Assembly (NCBI GenBank): GCA_031310005.1
Contig: CM062383.1
Span: forward strand, 1,736,001-1,800,000
DNA: 64,000 bases
Direction of reading: 5' to 3'
DNA from: Dactylellina haptotyla
Taxonomy: Eukaryota; Ascomycota; Orbiliomycetes; Orbiliales; Orbiliaceae
Positions 35,061 through 46,115 of the stretch are shown in pieces (the stretch's first letter is position 1; every line of letters starts with the position of its first letter). Under the pieces are notes generated by a model, which searched no databases, was not told the DNA's origin, and was given only the letters and a program-made list of their open reading frames with translations. A program made the position numbers and the translations under genes.

Positions 35061-35453
35061 TGTGTCGAGGTGAGAGCTGTCAAGCTTCCAAAGGAGGTCA
35101 GGTTGTCGGTAGAGTAAGTCGAGTTAAGTTGACCGTGAATAGGTTCGAGCGAGAGGTTGGCGATTTTGCCTGGTTGGTCGACGCTTTACTTCCCGGTGAG
35201 TGGTGATGTTGAAAATGAGTTTGTGGTCAACTTTTGATGTTTAGGGCCTGGCAAGCTAAATCAACAAAAAAAAAAAAAAAAAAAGTTTTGAGAGCAGGAA
35301 CAAAAGTCCCACCACAGATATCCCCACAAACACACTTACACTTACACGATCAGGAGTCACCTACTAATATGCGACTTCTATAGAAAGGCTATCACCAAAC
35401 TATCGGAAATATATAATCCCATGCTCTCGTAGAATTATAAGAAATTCGATAAA
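35061..35453. promoter_or_regulatory. upstream region of eL13
   Basis: It contains a run of about 20 A (35263-35284), which is a common nucleosome-excluding tract in ribosomal-protein promoters (inference). No other site was recognised. Confidence 0.4.
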
Positions 35454-35783
35454 ATGCTCCCTCTGGCGGTGATATTTTTGGCATTTTTCATAGCATCCGC
35501 CAGTGCATGCCCACCACTGCCAAAAAAAAGACAGTCACATATCTCTTGGCAGCGGCTGCAGGACAAACATAATCTAATCACGTGCTTAAAAATGGGATGT
35601 GTTGCATACAAGCGCTCGCGTTGTACCAAACAAGAAATGACCACACCCAGTTTAGTTACGAGACTGGACCATACCATAGCTTCCAGCGCGATGTTTGAAG
35701 CTAACAATAGCACCCACGCCGCGCTGAGCTCCAACTTGATACCTTGTGCAAAATTGGGAAAAAATTATACCTACTCGTCATAA
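35454..35783 (+). CDS. possible small secreted cysteine-containing protein
   Basis: A single-exon frame of 109 aa beginning MLPLAVIFLAFFIASASA, a textbook signal peptide with an Ala-x-Ala cleavage site right before CPPLPKKR. The remainder has five cysteines, a basic first half and two N-glycosylation sequons (NST and NYT). I recognise no family. It lies between eL13 and the 3' end of ARL1, ending 80 nt before the ARL1 stop on the opposite strand. Size, signal peptide and lack of homology would fit an effector-like protein, but the frame could be chance. Confidence 0.35.
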   Translation: MLPLAVIFLAFFIASASACPPLPKKRQSHISWQRLQDKHNLITCLKMGCVAYKRSRCTKQEMTTPSLVTRLDHTIASSAMFEANNSTHAALSSNLIPCAKLGKNYTYSS

Positions 35784-35862
35784 CATTCTAGCGCTTCTAC
35801 TGTTTACAGTACGTACGAATTAGCGGTTTACGATCAAATATCCGAGAGCAACTGCTATCCCT

Positions 35863-36878
35863 TCACTGTCCCTCCTCAACCGTCTTGGCAAGCCAATCCA
35901 TTCCCTCGTTGATGCCTGGTGTGTAAATGGGTTTGGGGAGTTAGTTATATATATTTTTAAATGACTTAGAAGAGGTATCCGATTTTCTACTTACCCAAGC
36001 CCGTGACAGCACTACAAGCTACAATACTCCAACTCCTGTCTTTAAGTTTTGGAAGTTCCAAGACCGTTGAGATTTCGCTGGCGCCTTGGGCGCCTGGCTG
36101 ATCCTGCTTATTGGCAAAAACTAGCAATGCTGCTTCTCTGAGCTCTTCTTCGTTTAGCATGGCTTGGAGTTCTTCGCTAGCTGTTGACAGTCGATCCTTG
36201 TCGGTAGCATCAACAACGAAAACTACTGCAGCTGTATTTGCGTAGTAACACCTCCAATACCTAAATACGGACGTAGATTTTGAAATTAGTTAAGATATCC
36301 TCTTACATTGATGAACTGCTACAAATATTGTGACAAGAGAACACTAACGGTCGAATGCTAGTTTGTCCGCCTGATGGTATTATTTAGCCTTGGTTCTATG
36401 CTTGAACTCGAGGTTTAATCCTCAGGATATACTCACCTAAATCCTATATCGCAAGAAGAGTTAGCATCGTGTGATATGCTATTTCTATATTGGGGAGAAG
36501 AGGTGCGAACCCAAACATTGAAATTTAGATTTTGATAAGTGACGCTTTCAACGTTGAATCCGATGGTGGGTACTGTCGTAACAACCTGGCCGATCTATCC
36601 CGGACGTGAGCTACAGGCTCCACACGCAAGTAACGGTTGCCAGCTTTTAGAAGGCCACCGCACCCTCATATAGTCCATCTGGGGCGGGGTTCAAAAACCA
36701 CCTTCAGTCTGTAGAGTAAAGTTGTTTTACCAGCGTTGTCCTGGTGTTCGGTATTAGCGAAATGTACCAACATGTGTCGCCGATAGAAATCGATACATAC
36801 AAGCCCAAGTATGAGAATTCGAACTTCCTTCTTTCCAAATCCTGCCAACGCTGTCAGGCGAGAAATCCATCCACCCAT
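35863..36878 (-). CDS. ARL1: Arl1 GTPase of the trans-Golgi network
   Basis: Seven exons give 182 aa: 36801-36878, 36702-36740, 36511-36594, 36437-36443, 36349-36370, 35995-36260 and 35863-35915. Motifs: Gly2 for N-myristoylation, P-loop GLDNAGKT (25-32), switch-1 PTIGFN, switch-2 DLGGQ (68-72) and NKQD (127-130). The text [17 protein letters not shown] is shared with human and yeast Arl1 and separates it from Arf1/Arf6. Exon 4 is a microexon of only 7 nt (GATTTAG), coding Asp68, Leu69 and the first base of Gly70 in the switch-2 motif. Exon 5 is also tiny (22 nt). Arl1 recruits GRIP golgins and Arf-GEFs to the trans-Golgi (family knowledge). Confidence 0.94.
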
Positions 36879-38173
36879 GTTTGAGCGACGTGTTGTTGTA
36901 AACTCAAGTCCCGTGGAAGTCCCGTCCGTCTTAAATTTCTGTAGTTATGGGAAAGCTGAGGTTATTCTCTTCTCTAGGCTGTATAGCTTGATCAAAAGGT
37001 GGGCCTCTCCCGGATTACGAACGGGACCTTCGTAGATGATGGTTGTCAGTACAAGCCCTTGACTCAAAGTTGCAAGTCAGTATTTAACTTGGTTAGTGCA
37101 GGGCGGGAGTCAAGCGCTTCGATGATACATACAGATTATCGAAGAGGATCGCTACGTAGCGCTACCTTGTGTTCGGTGATGAAGGAGATGGTTTAACCGC
37201 GATTGGCTCTGTCCTGAAATATAATCAGATGCATCCAATTTCGCGTTCTGGTGCCCAGGTTCCGATCCAGTCTTAGTAATCACGATCGGACGAGCCAAGC
37301 CGGAGAAACGTGCACTTGCCTATTTTCGTCGAGTGTCAAGCACATTTCCGAGAGTGCCTTAAGTGAAGCGCTTTTGATATTATTTTTGCGAATTCCTCTT
37401 TTTCATCTTTTCTTTTTCCTTGAATACCCAACTAGAGTTGTCTTAAAAACTTCTCTAACCTTTTTTTTTTTTTTTTTTTTTTTTGGAAAAAAATTTAAAA
37501 TATGGATCCCTTCTGTAAAATCAAATTCAAGGCAACGAAGGGATGCAATCATCAACGGTTCTAGCACCCAGGATTTAGATATCCTAACGCCATAGTGGAA
37601 TCTGGGATTCGGGTTTCCGTATATTCGATCGGTACTCCAGGCATCTATAATCGTTTTTCGTGTAGCAATTTAGTCTCGAACTCGACTTTTACTAACAGAC
37701 AATGAGCAGTTCCTTCGATCGAAGGATCTCCACTTTAAGAATCATTACAATACTCTACCGTTCATTTTTTTTGGCAACTCCGAAATCATCACCTCCTAGT
37801 CGACGACAGAGCCAATCTTTTAAAGTACAGCAGCTAAGAGTACGCTTACTACTTCGCTAACATCTGCTATCATACTTGCGAGAACAAGCAAGGAAAATGC
37901 AGCTGGACAATTGATTAGTTCAAGTTTAAAAACCTGACTACATCTGGGTTATACCAGTGAGAAATAATTTCGATCATGCAAGGTTCCCTTAGATCTGTTA
38001 GTGTTAACCTCGCGCCTCGTGTATACTTGAGGAACATCAACTGACTATACGTCCTACGCATTTAGTATCTCGGGCGGCAGGCACCTAATGTTTACCATGG
38101 ATTCTTACTCCGAGCCGCTGGGCTTGAGTGTCTAAACCGAACACCAAGAATTCTGCTACTATCAGCCCTGCGC
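36879..38173. other. divergent intergenic region, ARL1 / helicase
   Basis: 1.3 kb with no supportable gene. It has a run of about 25 T near 37,460-37,484, in a generally T-rich strip (37,380-37,500), and short unsupported frames. It should hold the promoters of both neighbours; an unseen first exon of the helicase is possible. Confidence 0.6.
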
Positions 38174-41100
38174 ATGCAATATTCTACTCAATCGGATGCT
38201 ATCTTCAATGCACATTCGTCAGGTGATCTGCTTTTCCCTCCGATCCAGAGAGCCTCACATAAAAACAAAGCACAAAGCAATGTTGCCCAAGTTAATAAAC
38301 ATCAACGTAATCAGCCTTCAGCCCATCAAAAGTCACCTATTGCCCACCCTTCGAGCCTTAGAACTACGAAAACAAACCCCAGAACCCCCCCTGGAAGGCT
38401 CAGCAAAACCGGCTCAAGAACCCTGGGCCATTCTAGGTCGCCGGAGAGGACATTGAATGATGGAAGACAACCGACTAAACCGCAAGATATCCACCTATAC
38501 CGAACAGAAGATGAATGTATTACCGAGTTTGAATTTCCGAGTGACAACCGGTACTCTAAAGTGATCCAAAATTCGCTCGATTTCCTTCTAGATACCCGGA
38601 GATTCACCAAAGGATCTGTATTTGGGAACAGCGTAAACTCTAAGCTACAAGTTTCTACGCACTACGTCCGGGCTACGGGGAAGTTGCAGCTAGATGGCAA
38701 GGCACATACCTTTACTGGTTTCGGAGCTGCTAAAACACAAGTAAGAGATCGATTCTTGAGCGTTTGAACCACATTTTCATCCATCCAATAATTATCTTGA
38801 GTTACTATTATAATGGCAACATCTGCTAAGTTTTTATTGATGTACTAGAAAGATGCCCGCCAGGTTGCTTGGCTCCATATCGCTGGTCAGATACATCGAG
38901 ATCACGGACTAGAACAATTTATGAAAACCGAGTATGACACCAAACAATTAACGTCAGAGGTGTTGAAACAAGAAAAGGATTCAAAGGCTGAAGTTTACGA
39001 GTACTGTGCAGCTTATAATGGAGTTCCTCAGTTTACCTATCGGAGGATACCTCGAAATCGACATTGGGACATACTCGTAGATTTCCCTCCTCAAGATATC
39101 AAGGTCGTCGTTAGGCACCGCGATATAGCTGCTGGTGATACTCTTGCATGTGTTTTGTTCAAACAGCAGGCCGAAAAATGGCATGCCAACCATGCAGATT
39201 CAAACCTTCAAGTTAAAAATGCTCTGTCTCTGAACTTATCAAATGCTAAGCAGTTTCTCGACCTTTGCAAGAGCAGGAAGAAAATCGGCATATATGAATG
39301 CGTTCGGCCCGAAGAAAAAGGTCGTAGTATCCCGGGTATGCACTCGTTACAGGTGGCTATTCGTGGGGAATCTTATGGGGAGTTGGTGCATGCAAGCTCT
39401 AAGAAAACGGCTGAAGCCCTAGCATATTTCGTAGCTGCTCGGAAACTACGAGAGTCGGAACCAGATATATTTTTAGATTTTGTTCAGGCATTAAAGGTTG
39501 GGAAGGGTGAAATTCTTAAGCCCCTACCACCAATCTGGTTCCGATCTCGTTGGGATTATCTCCAACCTATGGTTGATACTGTTAACCTAGTGCGCAGAAT
39601 TGGTATTCCGCGTGAATATTCAGATGGGCCAGTATCGGATCTAAAATTTGAGTCTACGACAAAGACCCGCAGTTTCGGTTGGTCGGTCCCTAGCACTAAT
39701 ACAATTGAGACCAGAAGCAAGCAACTCTTAGATGACTTTTTAAGATACCACGCCAACCAGGAGCTAGAAGAAATGAGGGGGAAGAGAGCAGGGCTACCAA
39801 TGAACCAAAGCAAAGAAAGAGTTCTCGAGCTCATAAAAGGAAGCCCCGTAAGCATTGTAGTCGGAGCGACAGGGAGTGGGAAAACAAGTGAGTTTTTATA
39901 TCACCGCCTAGCTTTTTGATGGTAATAACTATACCTTCTTTTCAATAAGCTTACTCGAAGCTCCACAGCCCAGGTTCCTCAAATCATATTCGAGGATGCA
40001 ATAAAAGCTGGAAAGGGGGCGACATGCAACATAATATGCACTCAACCTCGAAGAATTGCTGCTACATCTGTTGCTGAGCGCGTAGCTGCCGAGCGTAATG
40101 AGTCGCTACGCCAGACCATTGGATACCATGTTAGATTCGATGCAAAACCGGCACCTCCATACGGAAGTATCAATTTCTGTACAACAGGGATTCTCTTACA
40201 ACAACTTCGTTCAGATGCCGAAGTTGCTTTGCGAGGAATCTCACACATATTGATTGATGAAGTTCATGAGCGAGATATTCAGATTGACTTTTTGATGGTA
40301 CTCTTGAAACGAGTTATGAGGCAGCGAAGAAAAGATGGCCTCCCTCCCATTAAAATTGTTTTGATGAGTGCAACAATGAATACGGAACTCTTTGCTCGGT
40401 ATTTCGCCTCTGAGCAAGAAAATGGCAAGATGGTCGAATGCCCATCCTTATCAGTCCCGGGACGCACATTCCCTGTGGCAGAATACTTCTTAGATGATAT
40501 TAGATCGACCCTCGAATCCAACTATTCATCCGCCGACCTGCAACTTCTCCAAGACAGAGACACTAAAGACTTTTGCGAAATTGAAACTAAGTTTCAGGCA
40601 AGGGTTTTAAAAAGTCAATCTAGATTAGGTTCTGCGCCGAACACCGAAACACCAGTGGATGACAATTTCATTGACTGGAAACGTAAATCAATCGTGGGAG
40701 AAGACGGCGAAACGGTTGTTTCCAATGACAAAGAAGATGGCCTGACCCCATGCGGTCTTGTGGCTACTGTTATTGCACATCTGGCTAAGACCACAGATGC
40801 AGGCGATATTCTGGTTTTCCTCCCTGGGCTTGCAGAAATACAGATCGTGGATGAGATTCTAAAAAAGCGACAGCCCTTAGGCATTAAATTCCACAACTCT
40901 GATATTTATCGGATTGACATTTTGCACTCCTCGCTCCCGCAACAGCAAATGGAAGTGTTCCATACGAATAGCACCGGGAAGAGAAAAATTATACTGTCTA
41001 CGAATATAGCAGAAACTTCCGTCACTATTCCCGAAGTCAGATACGTCGTTGACACAGGGAAGTTGAGGGAGAAGCGATATGAACAGGCTTCCAGAATCAC

Positions 41101-42716
41101 GAAACTGCAATGCACCTGGATAAGCAAATCAAATTCAAAGCAGCGGGCTGGTAGAGCTGGACGAGTCCAGAATGGCCACTACTTTGCACTTTTCACCAGA
41201 GAGAGATTTTCGGAGTTTAGACCTGCCGGTCTCCCAGAAATTCTACGCTCAGATCTCCAGGAAATATGTCTAGATATAAAAGCGCAGGGTTTTAAAGATC
41301 CCATCGGTCAGTTCCTATCCGAAGCGATTGAGCCACCAGCTACTACCGCCATTGAGGCCGCCTTGACCCAGCTCCGAGGCCTGGGGGCTTTTGAAAAGGA
41401 CGAAAGTTTAACAAATCTCGGGAAAGTCCTTGCTACGTTGTAAGTTATCCTTTTGTTGTAATTTTGAGAGATTGTATTTCCAAGTTGCCTAATTCAGATA
41501 ATAAAAGGCCTGTGGAGCCAGCTTTAGGAAAGATGATTCTCTTTGGTGTGATTTTCAAATGTCTTGACCCCATGATAATTCTGGGCGCCGCAGGTGGTAG
41601 TAGAGACTTATTTGTATCACCGCTGGATAAAAAGAGAGAATCATACGCCAGAAAACTCGGTTTTTCTAAGGGTACTGGGAGTGATCATATGAGTGTCATC
41701 AATGCCTTCAGAGACTGGAGAATGCGGCGCGACAATGAAAGTATGGTTGCAACGGCGAGGTTCGTCGACGAAAACTTTCTTCATCGCGGGGCCCTTCGTG
41801 TGATCGATCAGACCGCCAACCAAATCGAAGAGATACTTGTGACGGAAGGAATAATCCCTTTTATTCCAAGAAGCCAAAGATTCCGTGGAGAGTATGGTCA
41901 TCCACGATTAAATGAGAATTCTTCGTCTGTTGCCCTTATAAAAGCACTTTCATTGGCAGGGAACTATCCTAATGTCGCTGTTGCATTGGGTGGACTTGGA
42001 TTTCGAACGATGGAAGAAAATTTTGTTATGGTACACCCAGGCTCTACGAACTATTCTCCCAGAAATGATAAAAGTGGTATCCCGAGAGATACGATTGTAT
42101 CTTTTGGATCGAAAGCCAAGAGCAGTGATGGGAAAAGCACCTACATGCGTGATGTCACCCGAAATACAATTCTAAACACTATGCTATTCGGAGGGAAACC
42201 AACGCAGGGTGGGACCACTCTTCTTTTCGATGGGTGGATTCCAGTTTCTATTAATGATGAACGATCTTTGAAGGTGGTGCTCCAGTTTCGGTTGGTACTT
42301 GACAAGGTATGTGCTGCTCCCTCAATGGAAGTGAAAATCCGAGGCTCTTAGATAGCTTTAGATGTTATAACTGACTGCTTAAATTTCGGCATTGGCAGGT
42401 TCTCAATTATGTGTTCCAAAACCTCTCTATGCGAAAGTCCAACTCCGCTGCCGCTTTTGCGGATGAGCAACTTCGCAGCACAGTATCAGAAGGTGTATTA
42501 GAAGTAAGTTATCCCATACTGCAAGTCTCCAAATAATTGCTGCGTTTAACTTATTTTGAGCAATAGGTGCTGGAGAAATATGCGGAATCGACAACCACAC
42601 CTATTCCTTTCGCTGGTCGAAGTTTACAGAAAAGTGCTCTGAGCAACAGTGCACAAATCCCATCCATAGCCCCCCTCTCGAGACGGGGGGATCTGAGATA
42701 TTCTCGCAGATTTTGA
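38174..42716 (+). CDS. DHX9-like DEAH/DExH RNA helicase with tandem dsRNA-binding folds
   Basis: Exons 38174-38740, 38849-39887, 39969-41439, 41508-42306, 42399-42503 and 42567-42716 give 1376 aa. Helicase motifs: GATGSGKT (528-535) then TTQVPQ across the splice, TQPRRIAA, DEVH (632-635), SAT, FLPGLAEIQ, STNIAETSVTIP and QRAGRAGR, followed by the winged-helix/HA2 and OB regions of DHX proteins. Before the motor there are three stretches with dsRNA-binding-domain pattern: LQLDGKAHTFTGFGAAKTQ; VYEYCAAYNGVPQFTYR to DTLACVLFKQQAE; and AKQFLDLCKSRKKIGIY to SSKKTAEALAYFVAARKL. The first 150 residues are disordered, Ser/Pro-rich. It probably unwinds structured RNA; the compartment is unknown. The ATG at 38174 is the first in frame, but an upstream exon cannot be excluded. 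Confidence 0.87.
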
Positions 42717-43512
42717 TGAAGGGTAGCTTCTCGCCTTAGATGCGCGAATGCTGCCGTATTTCCTTCGCCACGATTTCATATATGTTCGCATGCCACACAA
42801 GATCACGAAGCTCATATTATAGTTTGCTAAATAGAAGAACGGGAATACTGAAGGGTTACTACTAAAGATAGTTTTTTTTGGTTGCATTTCACCGGATTGT
42901 CACATGATATCGATATATCTCCTCTTGCTCCCTAGAAAATAATAATTTTGGTTGAAGGACCGGTTTCCAGAGGATACTTGCGCTAAGGGGTTGGTTCACT
43001 ACAAGAGTAGTTTTGTGTTTTGTAAATATATATTTGCAAGTGTCATATATGGCTAAGATTGCATACTTGTCCATAGTTCGGTAGCCGAAATAATTCTTCG
43101 ATGTGCAATTAAATACAAGGTGATTCACCTTGCCTGAACATCGATATCAGTCCCGTAACTAGATATACCGAATGAAATCTTTTAGTTGTGTGTTGTCGTT
43201 GCGCTTCTGCATTTTTTGTTTACCTTTGCAGCAAAGAAGTTGTTTGTTGCACGCGTCACAAAACCACAAAATATCAAACGTCCAATCATCAAAGCCGACC
43301 ACCCACGTTTATAGCTGCTAAACATTTTGACGGTCCTATCGCATGACCAGCGGATGCACTCTCGATATAACCTCGCAATCGATTTTTTCTTTTGGATTTA
43401 ATCTCAAAGGTGCCTATCTTCGGCATATGTTGTCCAAGTTTTGGGTGACTGGAGCTCGATACCTGGGAGTCGACGGCGGCATTCTCGAACAGCGACAAGA
43501 AACGAAGGTACA
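42717..43512. other. intergenic, tandem plus-strand genes
   Basis: About 800 nt. Short minus-strand frames (42,624-43,128) have no features. It probably contains the helicase 3' UTR and the promoter of the next gene. Confidence 0.6.
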
Positions 43513-45394
43513 ATGGATGCAATAGGTGAAGGGGTTCTTGCACCGCGAACCCGAAAGAGTAGTGCATATAGTCCGACGAAAGCGTCTCTGGCAAAGTATT
43601 CACCTAGCACTCTAAAGCGGAATCACCACGCCATCAATCCAACTCACTCTCCCGCGAAACGTACAAAAAATTCGGGAATTAGCGACAATGCATATTCACA
43701 AAGTCTCAGGAAATCTCATTATTTAAAAGAGGACATGAATTACAACCCCGTTCACCATATCGTACCGTCTCCGAAACTGGCCAGCAATATAAGGCGCAAC
43801 AATTTTCTTGCGGAGAGGGGGAAGCTCAATAGTCTACGGGATCACAATGAGAGAAATCACCGTCCGAGTTTGAAAGGAGCTCTTATTAACGTGGAGACTG
43901 AGAAACTCCCCTTTCCGGATCAATTCAAAGGTCAAAATCGCTATACTGCTGGAGGCAGAGGGGTCAGGCTTTCTAGGACGCCCCCACCATTTATCGTCGA
44001 ACCAGATGAGCTTGGAGAACCTATACTACCACCAACCCCCGAGCGACCCAGAGATCGGTCACCAAGGACAAAAAGACGTGATTTTGAGGCAATATTTTCG
44101 AGTGGAAGCCGGAAAAGAAAAAAAAGTACAGAATTAAATGTGCAAAATATTAGTCCTATTCGATCATTGGCAGCTCGAGAGAACGGCGGAGTCCCTGGAA
44201 TAGCCAAGTCGAATTATTACGCTAGCTCCTTCCGAAGGAAAAATAAAGCGAATACGCTTCTAGAGCACCGAGATGCTCTGCAGCGAGAGATCAAAAAACT
44301 GGAAGAAGAGTTAGTTGTCGAAAAGAGAAGAATTGTTGCTAGTAAACATCTGCAGGTGGTGTCTGTGAATCGAGCCCGGTTTGAAAACGAGTTTCCAATC
44401 TCTCTGTACGTATCACCAAATCCTATCATGATTCGCGATGCTGATATATTGGTGCGATAGTGCTCGGTGGCTTAGTGTCAACGACCAAATGGTCGCATCT
44501 AAGACTGAAATGCCGACGATCCCACAGAATGGGGTAGCCGCCCCTCTCAGTGTCCTACCGCTGAAGAATAGCCACTCATCACAGAATACTAAAAACCTTT
44601 GCCCCCTTACCTTTACGAATTACGGCCCCGAATTATCCGCTAGCCTAATACCGTATAGTATGAATCAGCATAGGAGAATTGTTCAAGGCTATTCTCATGA
44701 GAGTTTACTCCATTTTCGACTGTCGATGGATATTTTGGGGATGAGCATTCCACAAATTCAAGCTGTGAGCGTTGATTGTAGTGACTGGGCACGCGTTGAG
44801 CTGGGCCCATCGCTTTACTTGTTCTCGAACGAATGCAACATCAACAAAACGCTCTATGCTATCTCATCATTTTCAAATATGGCGCGGCATCGAGCAAGTG
44901 TCTGGGCCAGTTTACACAAGGATTTTAGTGATTGGGTAATCCCTTGCGGATCCGTATACGGTCCAAAGTTCACGGCACCTTGTGTTGAATTGGATGCTCT
45001 TTCGGTTGAAAATAGACGGAGATTAGTTACAAATCTCTCGCGACGGATGATAACATTTCGGCAAAACGATGCTTCATCCTACCAATCTATCTCTAATTTG
45101 GCTGAGGTCTCTTTGGGCTGGCATATCAATATTGACAGTTCTGGCGAAGCCTATAGCGATATTTTCGCCACAGTAAAACTTTTGTCTCACAGTAGGTCAC
45201 TTTTCCCTGCATATTTTCTTGAGGGAGAAACCTGTGGACATGCTGACAAAGACTCTTGGCTTCCAGTGGCGATTACGGATGAAGCAAGTGTAACTAAACA
45301 GGTCTCGAATCTTCTGAATGCCTTGATAGTTGAGTATGGGATCATGGAGGGGATCTCTAGGTTGTTGGAAGCTTTATTTAAACCTTTTAGTTAA
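43513..45394 (+). CDS. unrecognised protein: basic disordered region, coiled coil, C-terminal globular domain (kinetochore-type?)
   Basis: Exons 43513-44405 and 44461-45394 (55-nt intron, GTACGT donor, phase 2) give 608 aa. The start is ATG 43513 (MDAIGEGVLAPRTRKSSAY); the frame is open further upstream without ATG. Residues 1-250 are rich in Ser, Pro, Arg and Lys with repeated SP/TP sites (YSPTKASLAKYSP, THSPAKRTK, PPTPERPRDRSP), suggesting CDK targets. Around 255-290 there is a short coiled coil (LLEHRDALQREIKKLEEELV). The last 290 residues look globular: LHFRLSMDILGMSIPQIQAV followed by VDCSDWARVELGPSLYLFS. They end ALIVEYGIMEGISRLLEALF. The layout (phosphorylated tail, coiled coil, RWD-like fold) resembles CENP-O/CENP-P-type inner-kinetochore subunits, but I do not recognise the family by sequence. 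Confidence 0.6.
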
Positions 45395-46115
45395 TTCCGT
45401 TGGAAATTGCGTTCAACTTTCACAGGTTTCCGTACGGCGTTAAATGATGCCACTCTATTAGCATTGTTACTATTGATAGGGCAACGGCGTTGAGTCTTTT
45501 CTTAGTTATTCCTTGCGAGGAGATGAGTTTAATCGACATTGACCCTCCGAAATAAGTACTTGATACACAGAAATAATGTATACCAATCATATAAGCTGAA
45601 GTTTCTCTTAAAATACCTTGCCTGATACAACAAAGCATACTTTTAAAAGCAGTTAAGAGTAGTTAGACTTTTGCAGCACCAAGTTTATATAATCCGGAAC
45701 ACTCGTTGAATTTCCCACGGGTTGAGGAAGTTTTCTCTCTCCTATTGATGAGGATATAGTTTTCAACTAAGTCACCATCTGTATTACGTCAGACGACAGT
45801 GGTTTGGAGCAACTGGTAAGTTCTAGGATAATATAAGAAGAGAGTCTATGAGACCAAGATATATATATTGTATTCACACAACCGTTCAAAGGTCAAATGT
45901 GGTCAAATTTACCGTCAGGGTTTAGAGTAGTAGAGACACCAGTGTAAACGAGAATGATATTCTTAATTACTTTGCATGAAAAGTACATGACAGATAACGA
46001 GAACGTCTAAAGAAAGCTAATAGAAAAGAATGTATCGGAATGACAGAAATTGAATCTGGATCACGGGTACGAGAACTACAAGAAATAAAAGACTTTTTCC
46101 CTTCCATACGAATGC
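45395..46115. other. convergent intergenic region
   Basis: 721 nt between the coiled-coil protein gene and the 3' end of eIF4G. I see no coding signal, only presumed 3' UTR sequence. Confidence 0.6.
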
